Position numbers and translations under genes: made by a program | IMG/VR virus record: IMGVR_UViG_3300011254_000129 | Coordinates: 1-31,460 of that record | Length of the DNA stretch: 31,460 bases | Reading direction: 5' to 3' (one strand) | DNA from: a virus | The notes under the pieces: model-generated | Database searches by the model: none | Seen by the model: the letters and a program-made list of their open reading frames with translations, nothing else | Told to the model about the DNA's origin: nothing | In this document: one piece after another, positions 8,520 to 17,333 of the stretch | How the letters are laid out: every line of letters begins with the position of its first letter | Position numbering within the stretch: the first letter of the stretch is position 1

Positions 8520-9125
8520 ATGGATATGAATTATGCTACTGTGGCTTTAACAGGCGGAAGGCCTATTCCGGGTCAAAGCCTTACAACTGATCCTGCAAAC
8601 CCAGCACCTTATGAAAAGCCACCTAAGTTTACTTCTGTGCATGAGGCTTCTCGAAGTATTTTTGAATATTTTATAGAACCAGAAACATACTCAAATACAA
8701 TGGAGTTGTTAGCAGACGACGTTCCTTTGATGGATATTGTACAAACATTTGTATTTACAGGCTTTAGGGAGGGACAGTGGAATCCCGATCTTATGCTAAT
8801 GCTTGTAGAACCTATCGCATATATTATACTTGCTTTAGCAGAGCGAGCAGGAATTGATCCTGTTATTTATGCAGGTGAAGATGAGGACGAGGCAGCAGAC
8901 TTAGCAATGTTAGGTACAACCTTCCAAAAAGAAAGACTTAAAAATATGGAAGAGTTTTCTAAAGAGCAGATAGCTTTGCCTGAAGGCGTGTTGCCTAGAG
9001 AAATTACAGAGCAAATTAAAACTATTCAACCCCCAGAAAGTTTATTAGCTAAACAGCCAGAAGAAACCACAGAAGCAGGCGGAGAAAGTCTGTTGTCAGA
9101 GCCTGTTGTAGAGGAGCAAGTATAA
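8520..9125 (+). CDS. Conserved marine phage virion-block protein
   Basis: A 201-aa acidic protein with a well-ordered central region: RPIPGQSLTTDPANPAPYEK near the N-terminus, then MDIVQTFVFTGFREGQWNPD and EPIAYIILALAERAGIDP at about 72-120. The C-terminal 60 residues are Glu/Pro-rich and probably disordered. The pattern recalls proteins I remember from many uncultured marine podoviruses beside the internal proteins, always without a function. An ATG two codons downstream is an alternative start. The stop overlaps the next start (TAATG), so translation is coupled. It may be a small scaffold or chaperone-like partner of the large ejection proteins; that is speculative. Confidence 0.75.
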   Translation: MDMNYATVALTGGRPIPGQSLTTDPANPAPYEKPPKFTSVHEASRSIFEYFIEPETYSNTMELLADDVPLMDIVQTFVFTGFREGQWNPDLMLMLVEPIAYIILALAERAGIDPVIYAGEDEDEAADLAMLGTTFQKERLKNMEEFSKEQIALPEGVLPREITEQIKTIQPPESLLAKQPEETTEAGGESLLSEPVVEEQV

Positions 9126-10678
9126 TGGCTATTCAAGAATTTGGACAATCCTTACTTTCTGATATCCGTGAAAGGAATGAAAGAGAGAGGCGTCGGGCGC
9201 GTAAACGAGAGGAAAAGGATCTTTTGCTAGGCATTGGGATGAAGGTTGCGGATTCAGCACTGACTAGCTATGCTAACAGAAAAACAAACAAGTTTCTTCA
9301 AAGTGAAGCTTTTTTAGCTAATAATTTACAATATAAAACGCAGTTAAGAAGAGCTACACTGGATGTCACAGATACTAATGGTAACGCAGAAGACGCTAAT
9401 TTTTTATTGAATAAATATTTGCCAGAAACTTTAGCGAGATTTCAAGCAATTGCTCCTGCTAATGCAAGCGCTACAGATATTAAAAGTCAAGCTATGTATG
9501 AAGCTCAAAGAAGGGCTGAAGAAAGACTAGCAGAATTAAATGACGAAAGAGTTAAAGCTGCCAGATCTCTTGTGTCTTCTTCAGGCGGAAGCGAAACAGC
9601 TTATAGAGATGCTGTAATAGCTTCAAGATCTAGTGGAGGTATAAAGGGTTTAGTTACAGGATTTGGTAATTTAATAACAGGCGGAACAGCCCATGATGCC
9701 GCATTAACAACTGACATGTATAGAAAATCTGAAACTTACAAGTCTTTATATAAACAAAATCCTACGCTAGCTCTTGATACTGTCGAAAGAATAGAAAATC
9801 TTAAAAAATCAGGAATATCTTTTAAAGAAGCTAATTTTGTATTTGAAAAACCTGAATCTTTAGAAGTATATGATCCTATTACTGGCGGCACTACAAAAAC
9901 ATCAATACAGTCTGCAACGCAAAACGGTATTTATGTAGGATATCAAGATTTAAGCACTCAAGAGTTTGTACATACATATTCGCCTGAGCAAAAAAAGCGA
10001 GTAAAAAATGTAGCAAGAATTGTTACTCCTGAAAGAGCAGAGCAAATAAGAGCAACTACATTTAGTGTTATTAATGACGAGCAAAGAGACCAACTAGTAG
10101 AAGTATTTACAGCTGCTTATGGAACTACACAAGACGATTCAGCATCAGCAAAAGCTATTAAACAGCATTTTTACGGTAATCTAGGATTAAACGCTGGTCT
10201 TTTAGAACAAGATTTTAATATGCAAAGACCAATTGCTTATGCGGTTGCTGCTGAAATGGAAATATTAAGGCAGCAAATGCTTGGTGGTGGTAAGATAGGA
10301 ATGATGGGTGGCATAGAAAGAAACAGAGTAATTGGTCTTGAGTTAGAAACAAATGCTGAATCTGTTAGTCCTATATTAGCTTTAGCGGCTCTTGACTCTT
10401 TAGAAGAAAAAAATACTTTACGAAGAAGTGAAGATACTTATGATAATGTTAGAAGAACTTTAGAAGATAACTTTAAAGGTGGAAACGAAAGCGTATCAAA
10501 ATTTATAGAAACTTTTGCAGGTTTAGATGTAAGCACTCAATCAGATTTATTTGATTGGATGAGACCCTACCGCTCCTTAAATCAAGAAAGAGCAAACGGT
10601 CTTTCTATAATAGAAACATTACAAAGAAACCACGCTCATTTAACTAATACAAAATATGTAAATCGTCGAAATCGTTAG
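9125..10678 (+). CDS. Virion-block protein, unknown (probable internal protein)
   Basis: This 517-aa protein starts with a very basic helix (ERNERERRRARKREEKD at about residues 17-33), followed by a mostly helical protein with no cysteine cluster and no catalytic motif that I can see. GGAG stands 9 bases before the start, and the ATG overlaps the previous stop by one base. The basic N-terminus could bind DNA or anchor to the portal-core stack. Its place between other large virion-block genes makes an internal or ejection protein likely. The specific role is unknown. Confidence 0.7.
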   Translation: MAIQEFGQSLLSDIRERNERERRRARKREEKDLLLGIGMKVADSALTSYANRKTNKFLQSEAFLANNLQYKTQLRRATLDVTDTNGNAEDANFLLNKYLPETLARFQAIAPANASATDIKSQAMYEAQRRAEERLAELNDERVKAARSLVSSSGGSETAYRDAVIASRSSGGIKGLVTGFGNLITGGTAHDAALTTDMYRKSETYKSLYKQNPTLALDTVERIENLKKSGISFKEANFVFEKPESLEVYDPITGGTTKTSIQSATQNGIYVGYQDLSTQEFVHTYSPEQKKRVKNVARIVTPERAEQIRATTFSVINDEQRDQLVEVFTAAYGTTQDDSASAKAIKQHFYGNLGLNAGLLEQDFNMQRPIAYAVAAEMEILRQQMLGGGKIGMMGGIERNRVIGLELETNAESVSPILALAALDSLEEKNTLRRSEDTYDNVRRTLEDNFKGGNESVSKFIETFAGLDVSTQSDLFDWMRPYRSLNQERANGLSIIETLQRNHAHLTNTKYVNRRNR

Positions 10679-10696
10679 ACACTAAAGGAAATTTTA

Positions 10697-13600
10697 ATGG
10701 CTACTAAAACGTATAATCTTTTTGGGGAAGAGGCTGGAATAAATCCTTCTCTTATACCCAAAGCAAAAGACTCTATGGACATTAGTCCTTTTAGAGTTGA
10801 AGTGCCTAACTATGTTAACCCTTTTGATTATGATCGTGTTGATCCTAAAGAAAAAGAATCAATAACTGAATTTGATACTGACCCTGAACTCCTTGAAAAA
10901 TTTAACGGTGTAATGGAATACTTAGGAAACAATAGTGCTTTTACTAATAGTCTTTTAGATCCTATTAGCACACCTTCTGAAACTATGCGTGACGATAATA
11001 TTAACATTGCAAAGCTTTTTGATAAGGCCATAGCCTTTAAAGATGCGCCAGAAAATATAAAAGAAGATTACGCTTACATTAAAGACCGTTGGGATGCTGC
11101 AGAAAAAAAAGGTTTTGGAGAATGGATGGACATGTTCCAAGACTACACAGTAGACTTTGCTACTGACCCTGTAGTTCTTGGAAGTTTGATTGGAGGTTTT
11201 TTTACAGGGGGAGGCACTACAGCCGCTGGAATTGCTTCTCAGGCTTCTGCTAGAGCAGCCCTTGCTAATACCCTCCGTCGGGCAGCAAACGGTGCTGTGG
11301 CGGTAACAGGAGGCTCTGGCTACACCGGAACAGCCGTTCGAGGAGCAGCTGGGCTTGGTATATATGATATTGCAGGACAAAGTTTAGATCTTGCAATTAA
11401 ACGTCAAGAAGAATATAGCCCTGCACAAACTGCTTTAATGTCTGTTGTTGGAGGTGGAGCCGCTGTAGGAATACGCGCAATAGCTCCTTCTGTAAAAACA
11501 TTTCTTTTTGGAAAATCTAAAGTAAATCGACAAACAAGCGAAGGAGCTTTTGAAGAAGCTGTAGATACTCGCACAAGAGCCGATAGAGCTAGGGAAGCTT
11601 TTGAAGCTGCAGCAGAACAAGCCGAAAAAGGCGAAATGGGATACTATACTCCTACCGGCCAAAACAAAGATTCTTTTCCGGCACTAATAGGACTGCCCGG
11701 ACGAGCAGCACAAATGGCTGATGATGTTGAAACAAGAGTTCTTGAAGGACGTATTATTGATTTAGAGGCAGAAGACTATTCAATTTTAGATGATCTTGTA
11801 GAAGACCTTGGTGGTGGTAAAGCTACTAAAGAATATGTTATGGATGCCGTAAATGTTGCTCAAAATCAAACAGATCCTGAAAAAGTAAAGAGTGTTTTAT
11901 TTAATAAACTTCATAGACAATTTTCACGCGCAACATCTACTATGTTTTTTGGAAAGGCCGCAGGTATTTTATCGCCTTATCGTGGATATTCTGCAACTGC
12001 AAAACAACTTCAAGGAAAGTTTGCGCGAGAGTTTAATAAAGTATGGTCTGGAAAACAATACAAAATTGAAGGCGATTTTTTTGAAACGCAGCAAAGATAT
12101 TTTGGAGATTTCTATACTCAATATATTGATATTGTCAGGCCTCTTTCATATAACAAAGTCAAAGGAAAACTAAAAGATAATGTTAATGCTTCTTTAAGTA
12201 TGGCTATGCGTGGTGTAGATTCTGATGTTGCAGGGTTAGAGCCTGTATATGAAGCCGCAAGAAAAATGAAAGAATTATATTCGGACATTGGTGATCGACT
12301 TGTTGCGGCTGGAGTTATTGATGAAAAAGTAGATAACTATATTCCTCGTATGTGGAATAGAACAGCCATTGAAAAAAATGAAGATCGTTTTGCACAGCTT
12401 CTTGTAGATCAAGGAGAAGCGGCTAATTTAGGAGAAGGCCGTCGAATTACTCAAGAACTATTAGAAAAACGCAATCAGCTCGACTCTGGAACTGACGGGC
12501 ATTTTTTCTCAGCAAGTCGTAAATTTAATAACATTCAAGATGATTTTATTTTTGAAGAATTTTTAAATACTGATGTTGTTGGCACACTCCATAATTATGC
12601 TTTTCATGCTGCAAAAGCTTTATCTAAAAAGGAAGTGTTTGGAGTTAATAATGAAAGAGAGTTTATTTCTAGGTGGATTAACCCTATTACAGATGATCAT
12701 TTTAAAGCTACTGGACAATCATTATCTAAAGGCGACAGACAAGCTATTGTTCAGCTTTACAGAACGGCTACAGGCGAAAACATGGAAGGCCTTGATGGTT
12801 ATTTAAGAACGGGCGTAGAAACTTATGGGCTTATAAACCGTCTCGCTTATCTTTCTCAAGCAACTGCTGCAAGTTTATCAGAAGTATTAGTTAATATTGC
12901 TGACGCTGGTTTTGTAAATAGCGTAAAAGGTTTTAAAGATGCATCTGAAATAGCATTTTCAAGAATTACTAAAAATACTGAAAAAAAACTAAAGAATGAA
13001 TTTGGTCTTACTGCTGAGGAAGTTAAACGTGAAATGTATGAGTTTGGTTTGTCAATAGATCAAGGAATTTCTCAAATAGGCAATCGGCTTGGAGGAGATG
13101 ATTATTATTCTGAACCTTTACAAAAAATTAGTAACGGGTTTTTTAAAATAACTCTTCTAGATGATTGGACTAAATTTGCACAGACGGTTAGTTATTCTAC
13201 AGGGAAAAGGCACATCATTAAAAACCTAGAAGAAGTAGCTGAGTATATAGACTCAGGTGCTAAAATATCTTCTCGTATTCAAAATAAAATGGATGAGTTA
13301 AGTGAACTAGGAATTGATATTGACCAAGGAGTAGACTGGTTTAAAGGTGGTGCAAAACTTGATGATGCTTTTTATAAAGAAATAAAACAAGGTTCTGCAC
13401 GTTATGCTAATGATGTTGTTCTTCAACCAAATGCAATGTCAAGTCTGCGTCCAATGATGTATTCAAATCCAAAAACTCAAATAATGTTTCAGCTACTGTC
13501 TTATCCTGCGGCATTTACAAATGTTATTCTTAAAAGAGCAGCAAAAAAAATAAGTCGAAATCCTACTGAAAACACTGCTAAAGTATTGTCGGCAGGACTT

Positions 13601-14170
13601 CTTATGACCGAAATGCAGCGGTGGGTACAGTACGCAAGAACAGGCGGAATGAGCGAGCAAGATTTGTCTCCTTCTGAAGCTAGAATAGAAGGCCTTAAAC
13701 GCGTAGGCGGACAAGGACTTATGCTCGCACAACTAGAAAGGGCTAAGGAAACTTCGGAATATACCGGAACAATAACTCCGTTTGTAACCGCACCTTTTGG
13801 ACCACTGGGTGCTGATGTAACAGGTGCTGTTTTTCAAGGACGACCTTATCAAACGCTTGGATCTAAAATGCCTTTTTATTCTATGTTTGGTTCTGCTGCA
13901 AATATTACAGGCAATGAAGACGAATACGAAGAATATAAGGAATACTTTAAGCAAAAAGATCGAGAACTACGACGCAGCCTACAAACTAAAAAGCCTATCA
14001 AAACTAGAGATGTGTTTGCAAAAGGAGGTATAGTAGAAGTTCCTAATGCTCCAGAAGAGCCTGATGAGCGTATAGATAAAATGACAGGTCAACCGTACAA
14101 CGAACAAGCCGGTTTAGCTTTTATTGACGAAGAAGATCCTAAACCCGTATCACTATTGTCTAAGGTGTAA
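10697..14170 (+). CDS. Large internal virion (ejection) protein
   Basis: A 1157-aa protein that starts with an acidic Pro-rich segment, then Gly-rich hydrophobic stretches near residues 155-180 and 240-265 (LMSVVGGGAAVGIRAI), then a long helical body. The last ~50 residues form a motif I know from large marine phage virion proteins: FAKGGIVEVPNAPEEPDERI, then DKMTGQPYNEQAG and FIDEEDP. By size and position it corresponds to the T7 gp16 type of injected core protein. The lytic transglycosylase motif of gp16 is not visible, so muralytic activity cannot be claimed. AAAGGAAAT precedes the start. The next gene begins 2 bases after the stop. Confidence 0.75.
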   Translation: MATKTYNLFGEEAGINPSLIPKAKDSMDISPFRVEVPNYVNPFDYDRVDPKEKESITEFDTDPELLEKFNGVMEYLGNNSAFTNSLLDPISTPSETMRDDNINIAKLFDKAIAFKDAPENIKEDYAYIKDRWDAAEKKGFGEWMDMFQDYTVDFATDPVVLGSLIGGFFTGGGTTAAGIASQASARAALANTLRRAANGAVAVTGGSGYTGTAVRGAAGLGIYDIAGQSLDLAIKRQEEYSPAQTALMSVVGGGAAVGIRAIAPSVKTFLFGKSKVNRQTSEGAFEEAVDTRTRADRAREAFEAAAEQAEKGEMGYYTPTGQNKDSFPALIGLPGRAAQMADDVETRVLEGRIIDLEAEDYSILDDLVEDLGGGKATKEYVMDAVNVAQNQTDPEKVKSVLFNKLHRQFSRATSTMFFGKAAGILSPYRGYSATAKQLQGKFAREFNKVWSGKQYKIEGDFFETQQRYFGDFYTQYIDIVRPLSYNKVKGKLKDNVNASLSMAMRGVDSDVAGLEPVYEAARKMKELYSDIGDRLVAAGVIDEKVDNYIPRMWNRTAIEKNEDRFAQLLVDQGEAANLGEGRRITQELLEKRNQLDSGTDGHFFSASRKFNNIQDDFIFEEFLNTDVVGTLHNYAFHAAKALSKKEVFGVNNEREFISRWINPITDDHFKATGQSLSKGDRQAIVQLYRTATGENMEGLDGYLRTGVETYGLINRLAYLSQATAASLSEVLVNIADAGFVNSVKGFKDASEIAFSRITKNTEKKLKNEFGLTAEEVKREMYEFGLSIDQGISQIGNRLGGDDYYSEPLQKISNGFFKITLLDDWTKFAQTVSYSTGKRHIIKNLEEVAEYIDSGAKISSRIQNKMDELSELGIDIDQGVDWFKGGAKLDDAFYKEIKQGSARYANDVVLQPNAMSSLRPMMYSNPKTQIMFQLLSYPAAFTNVILKRAAKKISRNPTENTAKVLSAGLLMTEMQRWVQYARTGGMSEQDLSPSEARIEGLKRVGGQGLMLAQLERAKETSEYTGTITPFVTAPFGPLGADVTGAVFQGRPYQTLGSKMPFYSMFGSAANITGNEDEYEEYKEYFKQKDRELRRSLQTKKPIKTRDVFAKGGIVEVPNAPEEPDERIDKMTGQPYNEQAGLAFIDEEDPKPVSLLSKV

Positions 14171-14172
14171 AT

Positions 14173-16035
14173 ATGATAGGTCCGTTTGTAAAATCTATTG
14201 CAAGAGCAACAAACAATTCTTTGAGGGACGATTACGTAGAAGCAACTGCTCAAAAACTTGATAGGGTTGTTCGTGATTTTGAAGGCTCAGAAAATCCTTC
14301 AGATGAAATGTTATATGATTTTGAAAACTATGTAGATGTACTTACTCAATACACTGTTAAAAAAGACAATGCAGATTTAGAAGACGTGTTAGAGTTTGAA
14401 AGACTTAAAAGACTTGTAGATCCTAATCAAAACTATCGTAATCAAATTTCATCTTCTTTATCAGACGTTAGGTCTTTAGTTAAAATTACAGATAAGTTTA
14501 CAAAAGAAAGCAAGGCTCTTCCTGAAGAGGTAGTTCCTCTAGCTAAAGTAGCTGGAGACGCCTTGTTAGATGGAAGAAGTAAAGCACTTTCTCCGTTTGT
14601 AACGAAAGAAGCTAAACAGAAAATTGGCGCTAATGTCTTAAATGAACTATTAGAAGTAGATACATACAAACCTATTATTGAATCTATTGCTAGACGAATG
14701 CCAGAAAATCAAACAATTGATGAGCTACAAGCAAGTGCAAAAGAACGGGCGCAAAACAAAGTAGACTTTACTAGAAATAGTGTCGAAAAGAAACCACAGT
14801 TTAGGGCTACTACAAGTCATCATGACCTACCATACGACATTTCGTTTGCTTATCCACGGGAGTTGGGGACGCATGTAGGGACGCTAGGACAAGCAACTTC
14901 TATTGCTGTTCAGGGAATAAACCCCTACAGCGACATAGGGCGATATTTAGACTCTCGTTTAGTGCCAACACAAAAGTCCGATGTAGATCAGTTCTTTGGC
15001 TCTCAAAAAATGGTGGAAATTAAAGACGTAGTAGATAAGCCCATGAAAGCTTCAAGGCCTGCTGCTATGAGTAAGGGTTATATCAATGTAAAAAATCCTT
15101 TAAAGATTGATTATGACGTTAAAGAATGGAGTGCTGAATATTTTTTAGTAGATCAAGGCCAGAAAATTTATGATTCAATTGTAAAACAAGCAGGTAATCT
15201 TGCTAGTCCTCAACTTAAAAAAGATTTTACAGATCTTATAAAAACTGCTCAAGAAATTACAGATACTGAGTGGAAAAAGGGTTTAGGTTTAGACTCAGCA
15301 ATGCGTATAAGTTTACAAAAAGTAGAGTTAAATTTTAAATTTCAAAAACTTCTTCAGCGTAACGGCTTTGATTCTGTCCGATATAAAAACGAAGTAGAAG
15401 CATCTCTTAAAGGAGAGCCTAAGTATTCTTATATTCTTTTTAAACCTGAGCAGTTTAAGTCCACGACTGCTAAGTCTTATGATAAAGGAGATCCACGCTT
15501 TACATTTAATGAGGGTGGTCCTGTAGGGCGTAGCGAAAGCGCAATACCACTAAACATTAAAGCCTTTATTGGCGATCTGTTAGGCTATGACACTCCTATT
15601 ACTGAAGAGCATTTAGACGAAGAAGAATATCAAAGCTTAATAGAGATTGCTCGTCGTGTTAAAGAAGCAGGAAAAAGCGCTATCGAATATGCAGACTATC
15701 AAACACAATCAGAAGGGCGGTCTCAGTATGCAGATATTGGAGGTGGTGGTGGAAACCTTGATTTCTTAAAGAAAGTATTTGATCCAAAGTATAGTTTAAA
15801 AACAACTCTTGGGCAAGCCAGTATCGAAGAAGACAGTCAAGGAAATACAATCATTAAAGATCGTTATAATTTTAATAATGCTTCTGGTGATATGAATGCT
15901 ATTGATTTTTTAAAGGGTGTTAAAAGTGCAGGGACTAACATATACGCACAAGCAAGAAATGTGGCTACTGCGTTAGGAAGTGCGCCCGGAGAAGGTAGTG
16001 AAGTTGTAATTAATTTAGGGCGCTTAGACTCTTAA
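14173..16035 (+). CDS. Virion-block protein with ADP-ribosyltransferase-like domain
   Basis: A 620-aa protein with three parts. Residues 1-200 are helical and charged. Residues about 210-445 resemble ART-fold domains found in phage and plasmid polyvalent proteins: FRATTSHHDLPYDISFAYP, then GTHVGTLGQAT with His234, GYINVKNPLKIDYD, GFDSVRYKNEVE with Glu407/Glu409, and SYILFKPEQFKS. The C-terminal 150 residues (LGYDTPITEEHLDEEEYQSL, IEYADYQ, KTTLGQASIEEDSQGNTI, VVINLGR) look like a conserved tail domain of large marine phage virion proteins. If active, it would transfer ADP-ribose from NAD to a host target after injection, like T4 Alt. The ART assignment is by motif pattern only; the tail and context are stronger. 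Confidence 0.65.
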   Translation: MIGPFVKSIARATNNSLRDDYVEATAQKLDRVVRDFEGSENPSDEMLYDFENYVDVLTQYTVKKDNADLEDVLEFERLKRLVDPNQNYRNQISSSLSDVRSLVKITDKFTKESKALPEEVVPLAKVAGDALLDGRSKALSPFVTKEAKQKIGANVLNELLEVDTYKPIIESIARRMPENQTIDELQASAKERAQNKVDFTRNSVEKKPQFRATTSHHDLPYDISFAYPRELGTHVGTLGQATSIAVQGINPYSDIGRYLDSRLVPTQKSDVDQFFGSQKMVEIKDVVDKPMKASRPAAMSKGYINVKNPLKIDYDVKEWSAEYFLVDQGQKIYDSIVKQAGNLASPQLKKDFTDLIKTAQEITDTEWKKGLGLDSAMRISLQKVELNFKFQKLLQRNGFDSVRYKNEVEASLKGEPKYSYILFKPEQFKSTTAKSYDKGDPRFTFNEGGPVGRSESAIPLNIKAFIGDLLGYDTPITEEHLDEEEYQSLIEIARRVKEAGKSAIEYADYQTQSEGRSQYADIGGGGGNLDFLKKVFDPKYSLKTTLGQASIEEDSQGNTIIKDRYNFNNASGDMNAIDFLKGVKSAGTNIYAQARNVATALGSAPGEGSEVVINLGRLDS

Positions 16036-16043
16036 GGAAAAAA

Positions 16044-16469
16044 ATGCAAAGACTTATAGAAACTTTAAAGCGTCACGAAGGCGTTAAGTACTACGTTTAT
16101 AAAGACCATTTAGGCTATGAAACTATAGGCGTAGGGCGCTGTATAAAGCGTGGTGTGGGCTTAGGACTAACACATGATGAAGTAGACTACCTGCTGATGA
16201 ATGACGTACAGCGGTGCTTAGAAGAGCTTGACGGGGCTTTTGCATGGTTCAAAGACCTTACCGAAATTAGACGAGAGGCAATGGTAAATCTTTGTTTTAA
16301 TTTAGGACTTACACGACTTCGAAAATTTGAAAATGCTTTAGCAGCAATGTCAATCCACAATTACGATGAAGCAGCAGATGAGTTTTTAGATAGTCGTTGG
16401 GCTACACAGGTTGGTCAACGTGCAATAGAAGTAACAGAAATGATTCGTACTGGAGATATGTATGAGTAA
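16044..16469 (+). CDS. Endolysin, T4 lysozyme family (GH24)
   Basis: This 141-aa muramidase aligns with T4 lysozyme over its catalytic face: Glu12 in HEG, Asp21 in YKDHLGY, and Thr27 in TIGVGR. All three match T4 Glu11, Asp20 and Thr26 at the same spacing. It cleaves the MurNAc-GlcNAc bond of peptidoglycan. There is no signal peptide or N-terminal anchor, so it is cytoplasmic and needs a holin to reach the wall. Its length is normal for the family. TTAAGGAA precedes the start. It overlaps the next gene by 8 bases. Confidence 0.93.
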   Translation: MQRLIETLKRHEGVKYYVYKDHLGYETIGVGRCIKRGVGLGLTHDEVDYLLMNDVQRCLEELDGAFAWFKDLTEIRREAMVNLCFNLGLTRLRKFENALAAMSIHNYDEAADEFLDSRWATQVGQRAIEVTEMIRTGDMYE

Positions 16470-16752
16470 GGAAAAAGATTCTAGGCTAAAAAGGGCAGGA
16501 GTAAGTGGATATAACAAACCGAAACGTACGCCCAGTCATAAAACAAAATCACATATCGTGGTGGCAAAAGAAGGCGACAAAGTTAAAACAATTCGCTTTG
16601 GTCAAAAAGGTGCGAAGACTGCAGGCAAACCAAAGGCCGGAGAGTCAGCAGCAATGAAAGCAAAAAGAAAATCGTTTAAGGCTAGACATGCTAAGAACAT
16701 TAAGAGAGGAAAGATGTCGGCAGCTTATTGGGCTGATAAGGTCAAATGGTGA
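16462..16752 (+). CDS. Small basic protein of marine phages, unknown
   Basis: A 96-aa, very Lys-rich protein (SRLKRAGVSGYNKPKRTPSH, SHIVVAKEGDKVKTIRFGQ, KARHAKNIKRGKMSAAYWAD). There is no membrane helix. The sequence pattern is familiar from many marine phages, where it is usually found near other basic mini-proteins. The charge suggests nucleic acid binding or packing in the capsid. The function is not known. The ATG overlaps the endolysin stop by 8 bases (ATGAGTAA), so it is translated from the same message. Confidence 0.75.
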   Translation: MSKEKDSRLKRAGVSGYNKPKRTPSHKTKSHIVVAKEGDKVKTIRFGQKGAKTAGKPKAGESAAMKAKRKSFKARHAKNIKRGKMSAAYWADKVKW

Positions 16753-16757
16753 AGTTT

Positions 16758-16946
16758 ATGAAAAATATATTTACAGAACACCCCAGTGCAGCTGATGAAA
16801 CATACTTACAGCATTTAAAAAGGGCATGTGTGTTTTCAGGTTGGATGCTTTTAGGAAGTCTTGCATGTTTAGTACACGCAGTGTTTCCTTTTCTTTTTAC
16901 AGAGACCGCAAGTAAAATAGTTTCTAAATTATATATTAGTTATTAA
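16758..16946 (+). CDS. DUF6356-like small membrane protein
   Basis: The product is 62 aa from the ATG at 16758. It follows the pattern of the DUF6356 family as I recall it: FTEHPSAADETYLQHLKRAC at the N-terminus, a hydrophobic helix (SGWMLLGSLACLVHAVFPFL) and a TASK motif near the C-terminus. Another in-frame ATG at 16746 overlaps the previous gene. The later start is preferred because the family begins just before FTxHP. One or two membrane passes are likely. Members occur in bacteria and phages without a proven role. Here it lies between endolysin and another membrane protein, so a link to lysis is possible. Confidence 0.7.
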   Translation: MKNIFTEHPSAADETYLQHLKRACVFSGWMLLGSLACLVHAVFPFLFTETASKIVSKLYISY

Positions 16947-16956
16947 GGAATAAAGA

Positions 16957-17148
16957 ATGGGCATAAAACAAGCACTTAAATCGCGCACAGTTCAATACGG
17001 TGTAGCACTTGCTGTTCTTTCAGTTCTCCAAGGCTTTGTAGGTTTTCTACCTACTAATCCAGCAGTACAAGCAATGGTAGGCTGTGTGATTGCAAGTGGA
17101 ATTGTTGTACTACGCTTTATGACTACTCAACCAGTGAGTCAAAAATGA
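16957..17148 (+). CDS. Small two-helix membrane protein (holin candidate)
   Basis: A 63-aa protein with two hydrophobic segments, about residues 14-31 (YGVALAVLSVLQGFVGFL) and 36-55 (AVQAMVGCVIASGIVVLRF), joined by a short turn with Pro, and charged ends. TTAAGGAATAA precedes the start. A two-helix protein of this size three genes after the endolysin could be a second holin or an antiholin for the 3TM holin at 2284. No motif proves this. The stop overlaps the next start (ATGA). Confidence 0.65.
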   Translation: MGIKQALKSRTVQYGVALAVLSVLQGFVGFLPTNPAVQAMVGCVIASGIVVLRFMTTQPVSQK

Positions 17149-17333
17149 CAGCAAAGAAAAAAACAAAATCAAAAGTAAACGAAGCGGGTAACTACACAAA
17201 GCCTACCATGCGTAAACGCCTCTTCAATAAGATAAAGGCAGGTTCAAAGGGCGGCAAAGCTGGTCAGTGGTCAGCCCGAAAAGCTCAAATGCTTGCTAAA
17301 GAGTATAAAGCTGCCGGAGGCGGCTACAAATAG
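17145..17333 (+). CDS. Small basic Gly/Lys-rich protein, unknown
   Basis: A 62-aa basic protein (NEAGNYTKPTMRKRLFNKIK, then GSKGGKAGQWSARKAQMLAK). It is soluble by composition, with a predicted helix at the C-terminus. The pattern recalls small proteins I have seen in many ocean phages. It has no known role. The ATG overlaps the previous stop. Its last 38 bases overlap the 3' end of a gene on the other strand. Confidence 0.7.
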   Translation: MTAKKKTKSKVNEAGNYTKPTMRKRLFNKIKAGSKGGKAGQWSARKAQMLAKEYKAAGGGYK

